From Sporosarcina sp. ACRSM (GTDB taxonomy: Bacteria > Bacillota > Bacilli > Bacillales_A > Planococcaceae), in contig NZ_JAKRNU010000007.1 in assembly GCF_022346545.1 (NCBI RefSeq), positions 1 to 64,000 on the forward strand: a DNA stretch of 64,000 nucleotides. The letters run 5' to 3'. Below are positions 53,417 through 64,000 of this stretch, piece after piece. Position 1 is the stretch's first letter; each line of letters opens with the position of its first letter. Under the pieces are notes generated by a model. That model was not told the origin of the DNA. It did no database searches and saw only the letters and a program-made list of their open reading frames with translations. A program made the translations under genes and the position numbers.

Positions 53417-54814
53417 TTAACCAATAGATCCTTCCATCTCGAACTTGATGAGACGGTTCATCTCTACGGCGTATTCCATCGGCAATTCTTTTGTGAATGG
53501 CTCGATGAAGCCCATAACGATCATTTCTGTTGCTTCCAGTTCAGGGATACCGCGGCTCATGAGATAGAAGAGCTGCTCTTCTGATACTTTGGAAACTTTC
53601 GCTTCGTGCTCAAGTGAAATGTTGTCGTTCAGGATTTCGTTGTATGGAATTGTATCGGATGTGGATAGCTTATCCATGATGAGCGTGTCACATTCGATGT
53701 TGGCACGTGCGCCGTCCGCTTTGCGTCCGAAGTGGACGATTCCGCGGTACGTCACTTTTCCGCCGTGTTGGGAAATCGATTTGGAAACGATTGTCGATGA
53801 CGTGTTTGGAGCCAAGTGCATCATTTTCGCACCAGCATCTTGGTGTTGCCCTTTACCTGCAAGTGCAATCGACAACGTCATTCCACGTGCGCCTTCGCCT
53901 TTTAGGATGATTGCCGGGTATTTCATCGTCAATTTCGAACCGATGTTACCGTCAACCCATTCCATCGTTGCGTTTGCTTCACAAACTGCACGCTTCGTTA
54001 CAAGGTTGTAAACGTTGTTCGCCCAGTTCTGAATCGTTGTATAGCGGCAGTATGCGTCTTTTTTGATGATGATCTCTACAACCGCACTGTGCAGGGAGTT
54101 TGTTGTATAGACAGGTGCTGTACAACCTTCAACATAGTGTACGCTTGCCCCTTCATCAACGATGATCAGTGTACGCTCGAACTGACCCATGTTTTCCGAG
54201 TTGATACGGAAATAGGCTTGTAGTGGCGTATCCACTTTCACACCTGGTGGCACATAGATGAATGACCCACCTGACCAGACAGCAGAGTTCAAAGCAGAGA
54301 ACTTGTTGTCGGAATTCGGAATGACCGTACCCCAATATTTTTTGAAGAGTTCTTCATTTTCCTTCAATGCGGAATCCGTGTCCTTAAAGACTATTCCTAG
54401 TTCTTCAAGATCTTCTTTCATGTTGTGATAAACAACTTCCGATTCATATTGTGCGGAAACACCTGCAAGGTATTTCTGCTCCGCTTCAGGAATCCCAAGT
54501 TTATCAAACGTACGCTTGATTTCTTCCGGTACTTCATCCCACGAACGTTCTGTCCCTTCGGAAGGTTTGACATAATAAGTGATTTCGTCAAAATTCAACG
54601 AATTCAAGTCGCCGCCCCATTGTGGCATTGGCTTGCTGTAGAAGATTTCAAGTGATTTCAAGCGGTAGTTCAACATCCACTCCGGCTCTTCTTTCATTTT
54701 CGAAATTTCTTCCACGATTTCACGCGTCAATCCACGTTCCGAACGGAAAACAGATACGTCTTTATCTGCAAAACCATATTTGTAATCGCCGATCTCCGGC
54801 ATCTTTTTAGCCAT
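53417..54814 (-). CDS. sufB: Fe-S cluster scaffold subunit SufB
   Basis: The 465-residue beta-helix protein of the SufBCD scaffold has [21 protein letters not shown] with the conserved Cys and the C-terminal block [20 protein letters not shown]. It assembles clusters from sulfur delivered by SufS/SufU. It is the last gene of sufCDSUB and lies 18 bp after sufU. Confidence 0.97.
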   Translation of the reverse strand: MAKKMPEIGDYKYGFADKDVSVFRSERGLTREIVEEISKMKEEPEWMLNYRLKSLEIFYSKPMPQWGGDLNSLNFDEITYYVKPSEGTERSWDEVPEEIKRTFDKLGIPEAEQKYLAGVSAQYESEVVYHNMKEDLEELGIVFKDTDSALKENEELFKKYWGTVIPNSDNKFSALNSAVWSGGSFIYVPPGVKVDTPLQAYFRINSENMGQFERTLIIVDEGASVHYVEGCTAPVYTTNSLHSAVVEIIIKKDAYCRYTTIQNWANNVYNLVTKRAVCEANATMEWVDGNIGSKLTMKYPAIILKGEGARGMTLSIALAGKGQHQDAGAKMMHLAPNTSSTIVSKSISQHGGKVTYRGIVHFGRKADGARANIECDTLIMDKLSTSDTIPYNEILNDNISLEHEAKVSKVSEEQLFYLMSRGIPELEATEMIVMGFIEPFTKELPMEYAVEMNRLIKFEMEGSIG

Positions 54815-54832
54815 TACGATTCCTCCGTTCCT

Positions 54833-57799
<2,967 letters not shown>

Positions 57800-57818
57800 T
57801 CTGAATCGTCCCCCTTTC

Positions 57819-58598
57819 TTATACTTCCTGCCCGACAGTCTCGTCTTCGATACCGAGCTCTTCTTTGATCCAGTCATATCCTTGTTCTTCAAGTTTCTTC
57901 GCCAATTCAGCACCGCCGGATTTGACGACTCTTCCTTGCATCATGACGTGGACATGATCTGGCGTAATGTAGTCAAGGAGACGTTGGTAGTGCGTGATGA
58001 TCAGGCAGCCGAATCCTTCGCCGCGCATTTCGTTAATCCCTTTGGAAACGACTTTCAATGCGTCGATATCAAGACCAGAGTCGATTTCATCAAGGATTGC
58101 AAACTTAGGTTTCAACATCATCAGTTGGAGGATTTCGTTACGTTTTTTCTCCCCGCCCGAGAACCCTTCGTTCAAGTAACGAGTAGCCATATCTTCGTCC
58201 ATTTCAAGGAATTCCATTTTGCTATCCAGCTCACGGATGAATTTCATCAATGAAATTTCATCGCCCTCTTCACGTTGCGCATTGATGGCAGAACGTAGGA
58301 AGTCAGCATTTGTCACACCCGTGATTTCACTTGGATATTGCATCGCAAGGAAAAGACCCGCTTGTGCACGCTCGTCCACTTCCATTTCCAGTACGTCCTC
58401 ACCGTCAAGCGTCACCGTACCTGCTGTTACTTCATATTTGGGATGCCCCATAATCGCTGACGCGAGAGTTGATTTTCCTGTACCGTTCGGACCCATGATT
58501 GCGTGGATCTCATTTGTATTGATCGTCAAATCGACGCCTTTCAATATTTCCTTGCCTTCAATTTCAACGTGAAGGCCTTTGATTTCCAAAGTTGCCAT
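57819..58598 (-). CDS. sufC: Fe-S assembly ATPase SufC
   Basis: The 259-residue ABC-type ATPase has Walker A GPNGTGKS, signature [11 protein letters not shown] and Walker [13 protein letters not shown]. It powers SufB-SufD rearrangement. TGGAGG lies before the ATG at 58598. It is the first gene of the suf operon, with the promoter at 58659-58687. Confidence 0.97.
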   Translation of the reverse strand: MATLEIKGLHVEIEGKEILKGVDLTINTNEIHAIMGPNGTGKSTLASAIMGHPKYEVTAGTVTLDGEDVLEMEVDERAQAGLFLAMQYPSEITGVTNADFLRSAINAQREEGDEISLMKFIRELDSKMEFLEMDEDMATRYLNEGFSGGEKKRNEILQLMMLKPKFAILDEIDSGLDIDALKVVSKGINEMRGEGFGCLIITHYQRLLDYITPDHVHVMMQGRVVKSGGAELAKKLEEQGYDWIKEELGIEDETVGQEV

Positions 58599-58644
58599 TC
58601 CAATACCTCCATATGTTAAAGATGAACGGATATCCATTCTCAAT

Positions 58645-58659
58645 TTAGTATCATTCTAA
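58645..58659. promoter_or_regulatory. Candidate Fur/PerR-family operator before sufC
   Basis: The dyad TTAGTATCATTCTAA has the 7-1-7 layout and matches the Per box TTATAATNATTATAA at 11 of its 14 defined positions, at the expected transcription start. Regulation of suf by iron or peroxide is known in other bacteria. The assignment here is inference. Confidence 0.45.
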
Positions 58660-58687
58660 TCTTAACGTATAAAGCATCCCCATGCAA
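58659..58687 (-). promoter_or_regulatory. Promoter of the suf operon
   Basis: On the minus strand TTGCAT (58682-58687), 17 bp, TAAGAT (58659-58664). Confidence 0.6.
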
Positions 58688-58803
58688 ATCATTGAGAACC
58701 GTATCGATTGATTAGAATACACTTAAATCAAGACTTTGTTATACCTGCTCTAGTAGATTCGCCGCATTTTCAATTATCTATTCCTGGTTGAGAATTATCT
58801 TAA

Positions 58804-58841
58804 AGAAGCTCCCTTGATTCTTTTCAGATCAACGGAGCTTC
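58804..58841 (-). terminator. Terminator of metQ
   Basis: On the minus strand GAAGCTCCGTTGAT pairs with ATCAAGGGAGCTTC (one mismatch), followed by TTTAAG. Confidence 0.75.
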
Positions 58842-58848
58842 AATTTGA

Positions 58849-59709
58849 TTATTTTACTGGAACGATTTCGCCGTTCCACTCTTCAACGATAAAGTCTTGG
58901 ATTTCTTGTGATTGTAACACTTCTACTAATGTTTTGATTTCTGGTTTGTTTTCATCGCCTTCACGTACAGCGATAATGTTCACGTATGGTGATTCCGAAT
59001 CTTCCATTGCAATTGCATCTTCAAGTGGATTTAAACCGGCATCGATAGCAAAGTTCGTGTTAATCAGAACGATATCCCCTTCGCCGTTATTGAAAAACTG
59101 TGGCAAGATCGCCGGATCGTTTTTCGCGTCAAACTGAAGATTCTTCGGGTTCTCGGCGATGTCTTTCAGTTCAGCTGATGTTTTATCGATTCCTTCAGCC
59201 AATTTGATGAGCCCTTTTGCTTCAAGCAACGCTAATACACGTCCATGGTCAGCAACAGAATTACTAATTAGCACAGTCGCACCGTCTGGAAGTTCTTCCA
59301 ATGATTTGTATTCTTTTGAATAGATACCGATCGGTTCAATATGGATGCCGCCTGCATTGACAAATTTATAGCCGTGGTCTTTGATTTGCAAATCAAGGTA
59401 AGGGATATGCTGGAAATAGTTTGCATCAAGATCTTCGCTTTCAAGGTCTTGGTTCGGCAAGATATAGTCTTGGTATTTTTGGATATCCAGTTCAATGCCT
59501 TTTTCTTCTAACAATGGTGCCGCTTTTTCAAGAATGATCGCATGCGGCGTGTTGGAAGCACCGACAACTAGCTTTGTTAATTCTCCACCAGTAGCCTCTT
59601 CACCGCTACTCCCGTTTGTGCTGTTTTCATTTGTGTCATTTTTCGTCCCACATGCTGCCAGTGCAAGTAAAAGCACTGCCAATAATAACCCAAATAAGAT
59701 TTTCTTCAT
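58849..59709 (-). CDS. metQ: Methionine-binding lipoprotein MetQ
   Basis: The 286-residue NlpA-family lipoprotein has a signal with lipobox ALAAC and the mature block VVGASNTPHAIILEKAAPLL. It also has YFQHIPYLDLQIKDHG and VLISNSVADHGRVLALLEA. It delivers D/L-methionine or its analogues to MetN-MetI. AAGGGGAG lies before the ATG. Confidence 0.95.
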   Translation of the reverse strand: MKKILFGLLLAVLLLALAACGTKNDTNENSTNGSSGEEATGGELTKLVVGASNTPHAIILEKAAPLLEEKGIELDIQKYQDYILPNQDLESEDLDANYFQHIPYLDLQIKDHGYKFVNAGGIHIEPIGIYSKEYKSLEELPDGATVLISNSVADHGRVLALLEAKGLIKLAEGIDKTSAELKDIAENPKNLQFDAKNDPAILPQFFNNGEGDIVLINTNFAIDAGLNPLEDAIAMEDSESPYVNIIAVREGDENKPEIKTLVEVLQSQEIQDFIVEEWNGEIVPVK

Positions 59710-59774
59710 CCTATAACTCCCCTTTTCTATATCATTTCTATAGTTAGCAGGCAACGCCTGGTTGACCCTATCTT

Positions 59775-60443
59775 TTAACGCTTGTCCAACTTCTTCACCG
59801 CAAAATCGCCGATGGCCTGAATGATGAAAACGATGACCAAAATGAGGATGGTCGACACTTGCGTCACATCTTCCCGGCTGCGTTGGAAACCTTCCATATA
59901 AGCAAGCGTACCGAGTCCGCCCGCTCCGATAATCCCTGCCATCGCTGTATAGCCGACAAGCGCGATAGCTGTCACCGTAATGCCTGAAATAAGTGCAGGC
60001 ATCGATTCAGGCAATAGCACTTTAAAGATAATCGTTCTCGTTTTGGCTCCCATCGACTTGGCCGCTTCGATTACACCTTTATCGATCTCTTGCAGCGCAA
60101 TTAATACCATTCGCCCATAAAACGGAGCCGCTCCGATAATGAGTGCCGGCAACGCCCCTTCTGGCCCACGGATTGTACCGACCAACAGTTTCGTAAAGGG
60201 AATAAGCAAGATGATTAAAATGATAAACGGAATCGAGCGAAAGATATTGACGAATGCCCCCGTGATGGTATAGATCACCTTATTGGCCCATATTTGACCC
60301 GGACTTGCCAAGAACAACACTACCCCAAGCGCAATACCGATGATAAATGTAAAAAATGTTGAGATGGCGGTCATGTAAATCGTTTCGACTGTTGCTTCCC
60401 ACATAACTTCCCAATCCACGTTCGGAAATAGATTTTCAATCAT
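59775..60443 (-). CDS. metI: Methionine ABC permease MetI (MetP)
   Basis: The 222-residue permease has five helices. The EAA-type coupling loop reads [20 protein letters not shown], and [20 protein letters not shown] is highly conserved. It overlaps the end of metN by eight bases. Confidence 0.95.
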   Translation of the reverse strand: MIENLFPNVDWEVMWEATVETIYMTAISTFFTFIIGIALGVVLFLASPGQIWANKVIYTITGAFVNIFRSIPFIILIILLIPFTKLLVGTIRGPEGALPALIIGAAPFYGRMVLIALQEIDKGVIEAAKSMGAKTRTIIFKVLLPESMPALISGITVTAIALVGYTAMAGIIGAGGLGTLAYMEGFQRSREDVTQVSTILILVIVFIIQAIGDFAVKKLDKR

Positions 60444-61461
60444 TGCCGATCACCTCCGTCTGGACATCTTGTTCATGGAGGTAGTGGATTGCCTCGTCAA
60501 TGAGTGCCGCCTCTCCTACGAGTTGGAGAATGAGCGTACCGTATGCTCCGCCACGAGTATGGGATATATTCCCCTGTACAATATTCACATCTACATCGAA
60601 CTTCCGGATCAAGCTTGCCAAGACCGGCTGCTCCGTCCGATCGCCGACAAAGACAAGTTTGATGAGCTTTCCAGTTGGAAACTCATCTTTTATATGTTCA
60701 ATTGCCTGTTTCGCCTCTGCCGATTCTGTCACTTGGGAAACGAATCGCTTCGTAATTGGGGCTTGAGGTGCTTGGAACACATCGAGTACATTCCCAAGTT
60801 CCACAACTTTCCCAGCTTCCATGACCGCGACCCGATGGCAGATTTTGCGGATGACATGCATTTCATGGGTAATCAACACAATCGTCAAACCGAGCCGCTC
60901 ATTGATCCCCGTCAGCAACTCCAAAATGGAGTCCGTCGTTTCGGGGTCAAGCGCTGATGTCGCTTCATCACAGAGCAGAACTTCCGGATCGTTCGCGAGC
61001 GCCCTTGCAATGCCGACACGTTGCTTTTGTCCACCTGACAATTCGGATGGATAGGCATCTTCACGGCCACTTAGACCAACCAATTCAATCAGTTCAGCGA
61101 CTTTCCGTTCCCGGTCCGCTTTTCGAACGCCTGCGATTTCAAGTGGAAAAGCAATATTATCCTTCACTGTCCGCGACCATAATAAGTTGAAATGCTGGAA
61201 AATCATGCTCACTTTTTGTCGAGCTTCTCTCAGGTCCTTGCCTTTAATCGCGGAAATCTCCAGTTCGCCAATTTCCACCCGGCCGGAAGTCGGCTTTTCA
61301 AGACCGTTCAGCAGGCGGATCAACGTACTTTTCCCTGCCCCACTATAGCCGATAATACCAAAAATTTCGCCATCCGCAATTTCCAGCGATACACCATCGA
61401 CTGCGGATATGCTATTTGCTCCTACACCGTATTGTTTATCAATATCCGTTAAACGGATCAT
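60436..61461 (-). CDS. metN: Methionine ABC ATPase MetN
   Basis: The 341-residue ATPase has Walker A GYSGAGKS, signature [16 protein letters not shown], Walker [13 protein letters not shown] and a C-terminal NIL/C2 regulatory domain (about 265-341). That domain binds methionine and inhibits transport. The length equals the B. subtilis protein. GAGGTGAAAGGA precedes the ATG. Transcription is controlled by the S-box upstream. Confidence 0.96.
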   Translation of the reverse strand: MIRLTDIDKQYGVGANSISAVDGVSLEIADGEIFGIIGYSGAGKSTLIRLLNGLEKPTSGRVEIGELEISAIKGKDLREARQKVSMIFQHFNLLWSRTVKDNIAFPLEIAGVRKADRERKVAELIELVGLSGREDAYPSELSGGQKQRVGIARALANDPEVLLCDEATSALDPETTDSILELLTGINERLGLTIVLITHEMHVIRKICHRVAVMEAGKVVELGNVLDVFQAPQAPITKRFVSQVTESAEAKQAIEHIKDEFPTGKLIKLVFVGDRTEQPVLASLIRKFDVDVNIVQGNISHTRGGAYGTLILQLVGEAALIDEAIHYLHEQDVQTEVIGND

Positions 61462-61563
61462 TCCTTTCACCTCAACACTTGAAAAGCAGAAGTGGCCTGC
61501 ATTAGATGCTCGCCCCACTACAGCTAGACATTAATAATTAAGTAAAGCGCAGGGCGCCTGTAT

Positions 61564-61735
61564 AAAAAAAAACCTTCCTGCAGACGGGCAGAAAGGTATT
61601 ACGTTAGTTGTCATCAACGTTCATCCGATCTCTCATCTGTCAAAGCGATTGCTTTGCGTGATTTGGCACCATTTCACTTTCGTGACGGTTGCCGGGCTTC
61701 ATAGGGCACTGTCCCTCCACCACTCTTAATAAGAG
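61564..61735 (-). ncRNA. SAM-I riboswitch (S-box) of metNIQ
   Basis: The minus strand has the S-box core GTGGTGGAGGGAC, GCCCTATGAAGCCCGGCAAC and AATGGTGCCAA, and it closes with GATGAGAG (aptamer 61631-61735). The terminator stem AACCTTCCTGC...GCAGAAAGGT with a long T-run lies at 61564-61598. SAM binding should favour termination and shut off methionine uptake. Confidence 0.95.
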
Positions 61736-61763
61736 CTACTTATTCAACTATATGTTCAGACGT

Positions 61764-61792
61764 ATATTATCATGTTCGACAAGCTCTGTCAA
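61764..61792 (-). promoter_or_regulatory. Promoter of the metNIQ operon
   Basis: On the minus strand consensus TTGACA (61787-61792), 17 bp, TAATAT (61764-61769). The -35 box overlaps the stop codon of yusE. Confidence 0.85.
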
Positions 61793-62088
61793 CTCAATTT
61801 TTCAAGGAGGTACGGGACAGAATGAAATGCATAGATCTTATGCTGTATTTTGCCTTCCTTTTGGATCAGCAGACAAGGAACGCTTTCAATTTCATACTCA
61901 ACCGCCACTTCCTGCACGTAGTTCAAATCTGCCTTCCCCATATGTAAATCCGGCTTCATAGCGGCAATGACATCCAACATTTTGGAGGCAACTGCACAAG
62001 TTCCACACATCGGTGTATATAAATAATAGACGGCTTCAGGTAACTCTTCTAATGCCTGTTTCCATTGTTTATGTGTCCATGTTTCCAT
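61789..62088 (-). CDS. yusE: Thioredoxin-like protein YusE
   Basis: The 99-residue thioredoxin-fold protein has the active site YTPMCGTCAVASKML and cis-Pro in IESVPCLLIQKEG. It is cytosolic and probably a thiol reductase. AAGGATGAG supports the ATG at 62088. It follows yusF, as in B. subtilis. Confidence 0.9.
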   Translation of the reverse strand: METWTHKQWKQALEELPEAVYYLYTPMCGTCAVASKMLDVIAAMKPDLHMGKADLNYVQEVAVEYEIESVPCLLIQKEGKIQHKIYAFHSVPYLLEKLS

Positions 62089-62105
62089 AATCGATAACTC
62101 ATCCT

Positions 62106-62444
62106 TCAAATAAGAAATTCGGGGTGTATTTCAAAATCTGCACCAAGCAAGATGGAGGCAAGCACTTTGTACGGGGTTGTTTCCACTTCCCGATAAACCT
62201 TTTCCGTGTACAAATGAATGGCGTCGGGATAATCCCTTTTAAATAAAACACGTATCTTGTCACCATCTTCATCCGCATCGACAAAGACAAATAATTCCTG
62301 TTCCTCAAAAGGAGCAAGCATCTCTTCAAGGCGATAGGGACTAATCGTCCCATTCGTGCAAATGATTGTGACAGGCTCTGCAAGAATTCGGGCAAGCCGT
62401 TTCCTGTCCGAACCACCCTCTACGATAATCACTTTCTCCCCCAT
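62106..62444 (-). CDS. yusF: Toprim-domain protein YusF
   Basis: The 112-residue protein is almost only a Toprim domain: EGGSDRKRL gives the catalytic Glu and FVDADEDGDKIR gives the DxD metal site. Small Toprim proteins of this type resemble RNase M5 and primase folds. The nucleic acid substrate is unknown. GGGGAGG precedes the ATG. Confidence 0.88.
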   Translation of the reverse strand: MGEKVIIVEGGSDRKRLARILAEPVTIICTNGTISPYRLEEMLAPFEEQELFVFVDADEDGDKIRVLFKRDYPDAIHLYTEKVYREVETTPYKVLASILLGADFEIHPEFLI

Positions 62445-62486
62445 CCCAATGCCTCCCCTGCGAATTACTTTTTTGAGCAAAGATTC

Positions 62487-62512
62487 AAAAAACGCCGGCA
62501 TTATACCAGCGT
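62487..62512 (-). terminator. Terminator of gcvH
   Basis: On the minus strand ACGCTGG pairs with CCGGCGT (one G-T pair), followed by six T. Confidence 0.65.
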
Positions 62513-62522
62513 CTCGTTTGAA

Positions 62523-62906
62523 TTATTCTCCAACTGTCATTTTGTCATACTCTTCAGCAGACATTAACGTATCTAATTCTGCAGCATCCGTTGGCTCAAC
62601 AACGATCATCCATGCATTTTCATAAGGTGATTCGTTGACAAACTCAGGGTTGTCCTCAAGCTCTTCGTTCACCTCAAGTACTTTACCGCTGATTGGCGCG
62701 TAAAGCTCCGATACTGTTTTAACGGATTCAACACTTCCGAACGGCTCGTTCAATTTCACTTCATCGCCAACTTGTGGTAGTTCGACAAAAACGATATCCC
62801 CAAGTTCAGATTGTGCGAAATGTGTAATACCGATACGGTAGTTCCCGCTTTCTTCTTTTACCCATTCATGCTCTTCAGAATAGCGTAGGTCCTTTGGTGT
62901 GCTCAT
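62523..62906 (-). CDS. gcvH: Glycine cleavage system H protein
   Basis: The 127-residue lipoyl carrier has the lipoylation lysine in [16 protein letters not shown]. It shuttles the aminomethyl group between GcvP and GcvT, and in Bacilli also relays lipoyl groups to other complexes. LipA, encoded at 42701, would modify it. No gcvT or gcvP is in the window. Confidence 0.96.
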   Translation of the reverse strand: MSTPKDLRYSEEHEWVKEESGNYRIGITHFAQSELGDIVFVELPQVGDEVKLNEPFGSVESVKTVSELYAPISGKVLEVNEELEDNPEFVNESPYENAWMIVVEPTDAAELDTLMSAEEYDKMTVGE

Positions 62907-62981
62907 ACCTTAACCCCTCCAAATAAATAGTTTCATACCCTTCAATTTTGGCATATTTCATGACCAATGACAAGATTGGAT

Positions 62982-63341
62982 TCAATTTGCCCAAACGGTG
63001 TCGAATTCTTCTTCTTTGAAACCGACTGTCACCTTGCCGCGCCCGAATACAATCGGTCTTTTGATCAACATACCGTCCGATGCCAACAAGCCGATTTTCT
63101 CTTCATCTGTCATGTTCGGCAAGCGATCTTTCAAGTTTAATTCCCGATATTTTTTACCCGAGACGTTAAAAAACTTTTTAATGTCTAATGAGGACGCCGC
63201 AATCATTTCTTGCAATTCTTTTTCAGTCGGCGGATTTTCTGCAATATTCACCTCTTGAAAATCCAATCCATTCATTTCAAGCCATTTTTTCGCTTTTCGA
63301 CATGTCCCACATTTCGGGTAGCCATAATATGTAATACTCAT
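62982..63341 (-). CDS. yusI: ArsC/Spx-family protein YusI
   Basis: The 119-residue protein has a thioredoxin-like fold with YGYPKCGTCRKAKKWLE and LIKRPIVFGRGKVTVGF, the ArsC/Spx family signature. The CGTC pair differs from the CxxC of Spx and the single Cys of ArsC, so arsenate reduction is not assured. GGAGGTG precedes the ATG. Confidence 0.88.
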   Translation of the reverse strand: MSITYYGYPKCGTCRKAKKWLEMNGLDFQEVNIAENPPTEKELQEMIAASSLDIKKFFNVSGKKYRELNLKDRLPNMTDEEKIGLLASDGMLIKRPIVFGRGKVTVGFKEEEFDTVWAN

Positions 63342-63381
63342 CTCGCTCAACACCTCCGTTTTCGCCATTATAGCAGAAAAA

Positions 63382-63410
63382 CCATCCGAAGACCTCAAGG
63401 TATCGGATGG
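63382..63410 (-). terminator. Terminator of the acyl-CoA dehydrogenase gene
   Basis: CCATCCGA pairs with TCGGATGG across a 13-nt loop, with five T on the minus strand. Confidence 0.75.
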
Positions 63411-63436
63411 AAAGGTTTGCAAGAATCGTTTATTTC

Positions 63437-64000
63437 TTAAACCAGATATTTCTCGGCATCAATCAGCTTGACAGATGCTTCACGTTTTTTTGCGATGATA
63501 TTATGAGGGGTGGAACGGGTCAATTTCCGCAAGGCGGAGAGCATCATGCGAAGATTGTCGCCCTCTGTTGCGGCAAGGAGTGTTTCTTTCGCGTCTTTTT
63601 CAATCTCCTGAAATGCTTCTTGGCAAAAAATTTGTGTATATAAAATCTTCTGCTGTTCTTTCTCTTCCCCGTTGCGAATAATCGCTTTTGCTGTTCGCAA
63701 CAAAGCGGATTCCATTGCGAAAATGTTATTGGCGATATCCGCGATATTGACTAGTACTTCTTGTTCCGCTTCTAGTTTCGCCCCAAAACGCTGTGCGGCG
63801 ATTCCTGCTACAAGCAAACCGATTTTCTTGGCATTTTGGACGAGTGATTTTTCTTGTGCAAGTGCTTCCTCACCGATTTCCTCTGGCATCATCGTGAGCA
63901 GTTCCGCTTGTAATGCTTGCGCCTGTTGCAAGAGTGGCAATTCACCTTTCAGCGCCTTTTTCAAGAAAGTCCCGGGAATGATCAGGCGATTGATTTCATT
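63437..64000 (-). CDS. fadE: Acyl-CoA dehydrogenase, C-terminal part (partial)
   Basis: The frame is open to the right edge and encodes the last 187 residues. NEINRLIIPGTFLKKALKGE is the usual motif before the C-terminal helical domain of the FadE (YusJ) enzyme of fatty acid beta-oxidation. The catalytic core is outside the window. In B. subtilis yusJ also lies upstream of yusI. Confidence 0.88.
   Translation of the reverse strand, partial: NEINRLIIPGTFLKKALKGELPLLQQAQALQAELLTMMPEEIGEEALAQEKSLVQNAKKIGLLVAGIAAQRFGAKLEAEQEVLVNIADIANNIFAMESALLRTAKAIIRNGEEKEQQKILYTQIFCQEAFQEIEKDAKETLLAATEGDNLRMMLSALRKLTRSTPHNIIAKKREASVKLIDAEKYLV

Noticed and set aside
52604..53424. Several long open frames across the 21-bp array (for example with ALKEQLP heptads)
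   Set aside because: A 21-bp period keeps many frames open on both strands. Units of 20 bp shift the frame, and no ribosome site or conserved start is present.

Overview
The window is a chromosomal segment of a spore-forming, low-to-mid GC Gram-positive of the order Bacillales, most likely a Sporosarcina-like member of the Planococcaceae. The evidence is a Bacillus-type 16S rRNA 5' end, strong AGGAGG-type ribosome sites, and long synteny with the Bacillus subtilis yug-yuf-yui-yut-yun-suf-yus region. Other evidence is a yunB sporulation gene, an S-box riboswitch before metNIQ, and unusually frequent TTG start codons. The genus is inferred, not proven.

Layout. 1-424: 5' end of a minus-strand rRNA operon with two tandem promoters. 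425-5513: transporters (EamA, MgtC, CDF), an iron alcohol dehydrogenase and a small membrane protein, with three copies of a modular multi-hairpin repeat among them. 5525-11146: arginine/ornithine catabolism (rocA-rocD-rocG) with a divergent RocR-type regulator whose AAA+ domain is degenerate. 11289-17716: S1 stress protein YugI, two tandem 716-residue proteins that join an ECF-sigma-like N-terminus to a membrane anchor and a large outer domain, and a sodium:neurotransmitter symporter. 17876-26182: chemoreceptor, yugE, patB, a cyclophilin lipoprotein with a second internal start, an MFS transporter, pbpD and yufK. 26301-32226: the complete mrpABCDEFG Na+/H+ antiporter operon behind a promoter and a leader terminator. 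32287-43645: the glycine-rich protein, pepA, yuiD, yuiB, yumB, yutM, yutI, yuzD, yutJ, yuzB, yutF, yutE, yutD and lipA block (Fe-S handling, NADH oxidation, lipoate). 43845-48610: branched-chain amino acid ABC transporter livJHMGF. 48688-52607: yunB, yunD, yunE, yunF. 52714-53352: a GC-rich array of about 30 units of 21 bp. 53417-58687: sufCDSUB. 58849-61792: metNIQ with its SAM riboswitch. 61789-64000: yusE, yusF, gcvH, yusI and the 3' end of an acyl-CoA dehydrogenase gene.

How the genes work together. The roc enzymes convert ornithine to glutamate and then 2-oxoglutarate. Mrp, the NSS symporter and the other antiporters point to sodium-based bioenergetics. Suf, YutM, YutI and LipA form an iron-sulfur and lipoyl axis, with GcvH as a lipoyl acceptor.

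The strongest candidates for undescribed biology are the tandem membrane-anchored sigma-like proteins (11828-16219), the TyrR-like RocR with its twin operators in the rocA-rocR gap, and the 21-bp phased arrays found at three loci with two different core sequences. The modular dispersed repeat that sits at gene 3' ends is a fourth.
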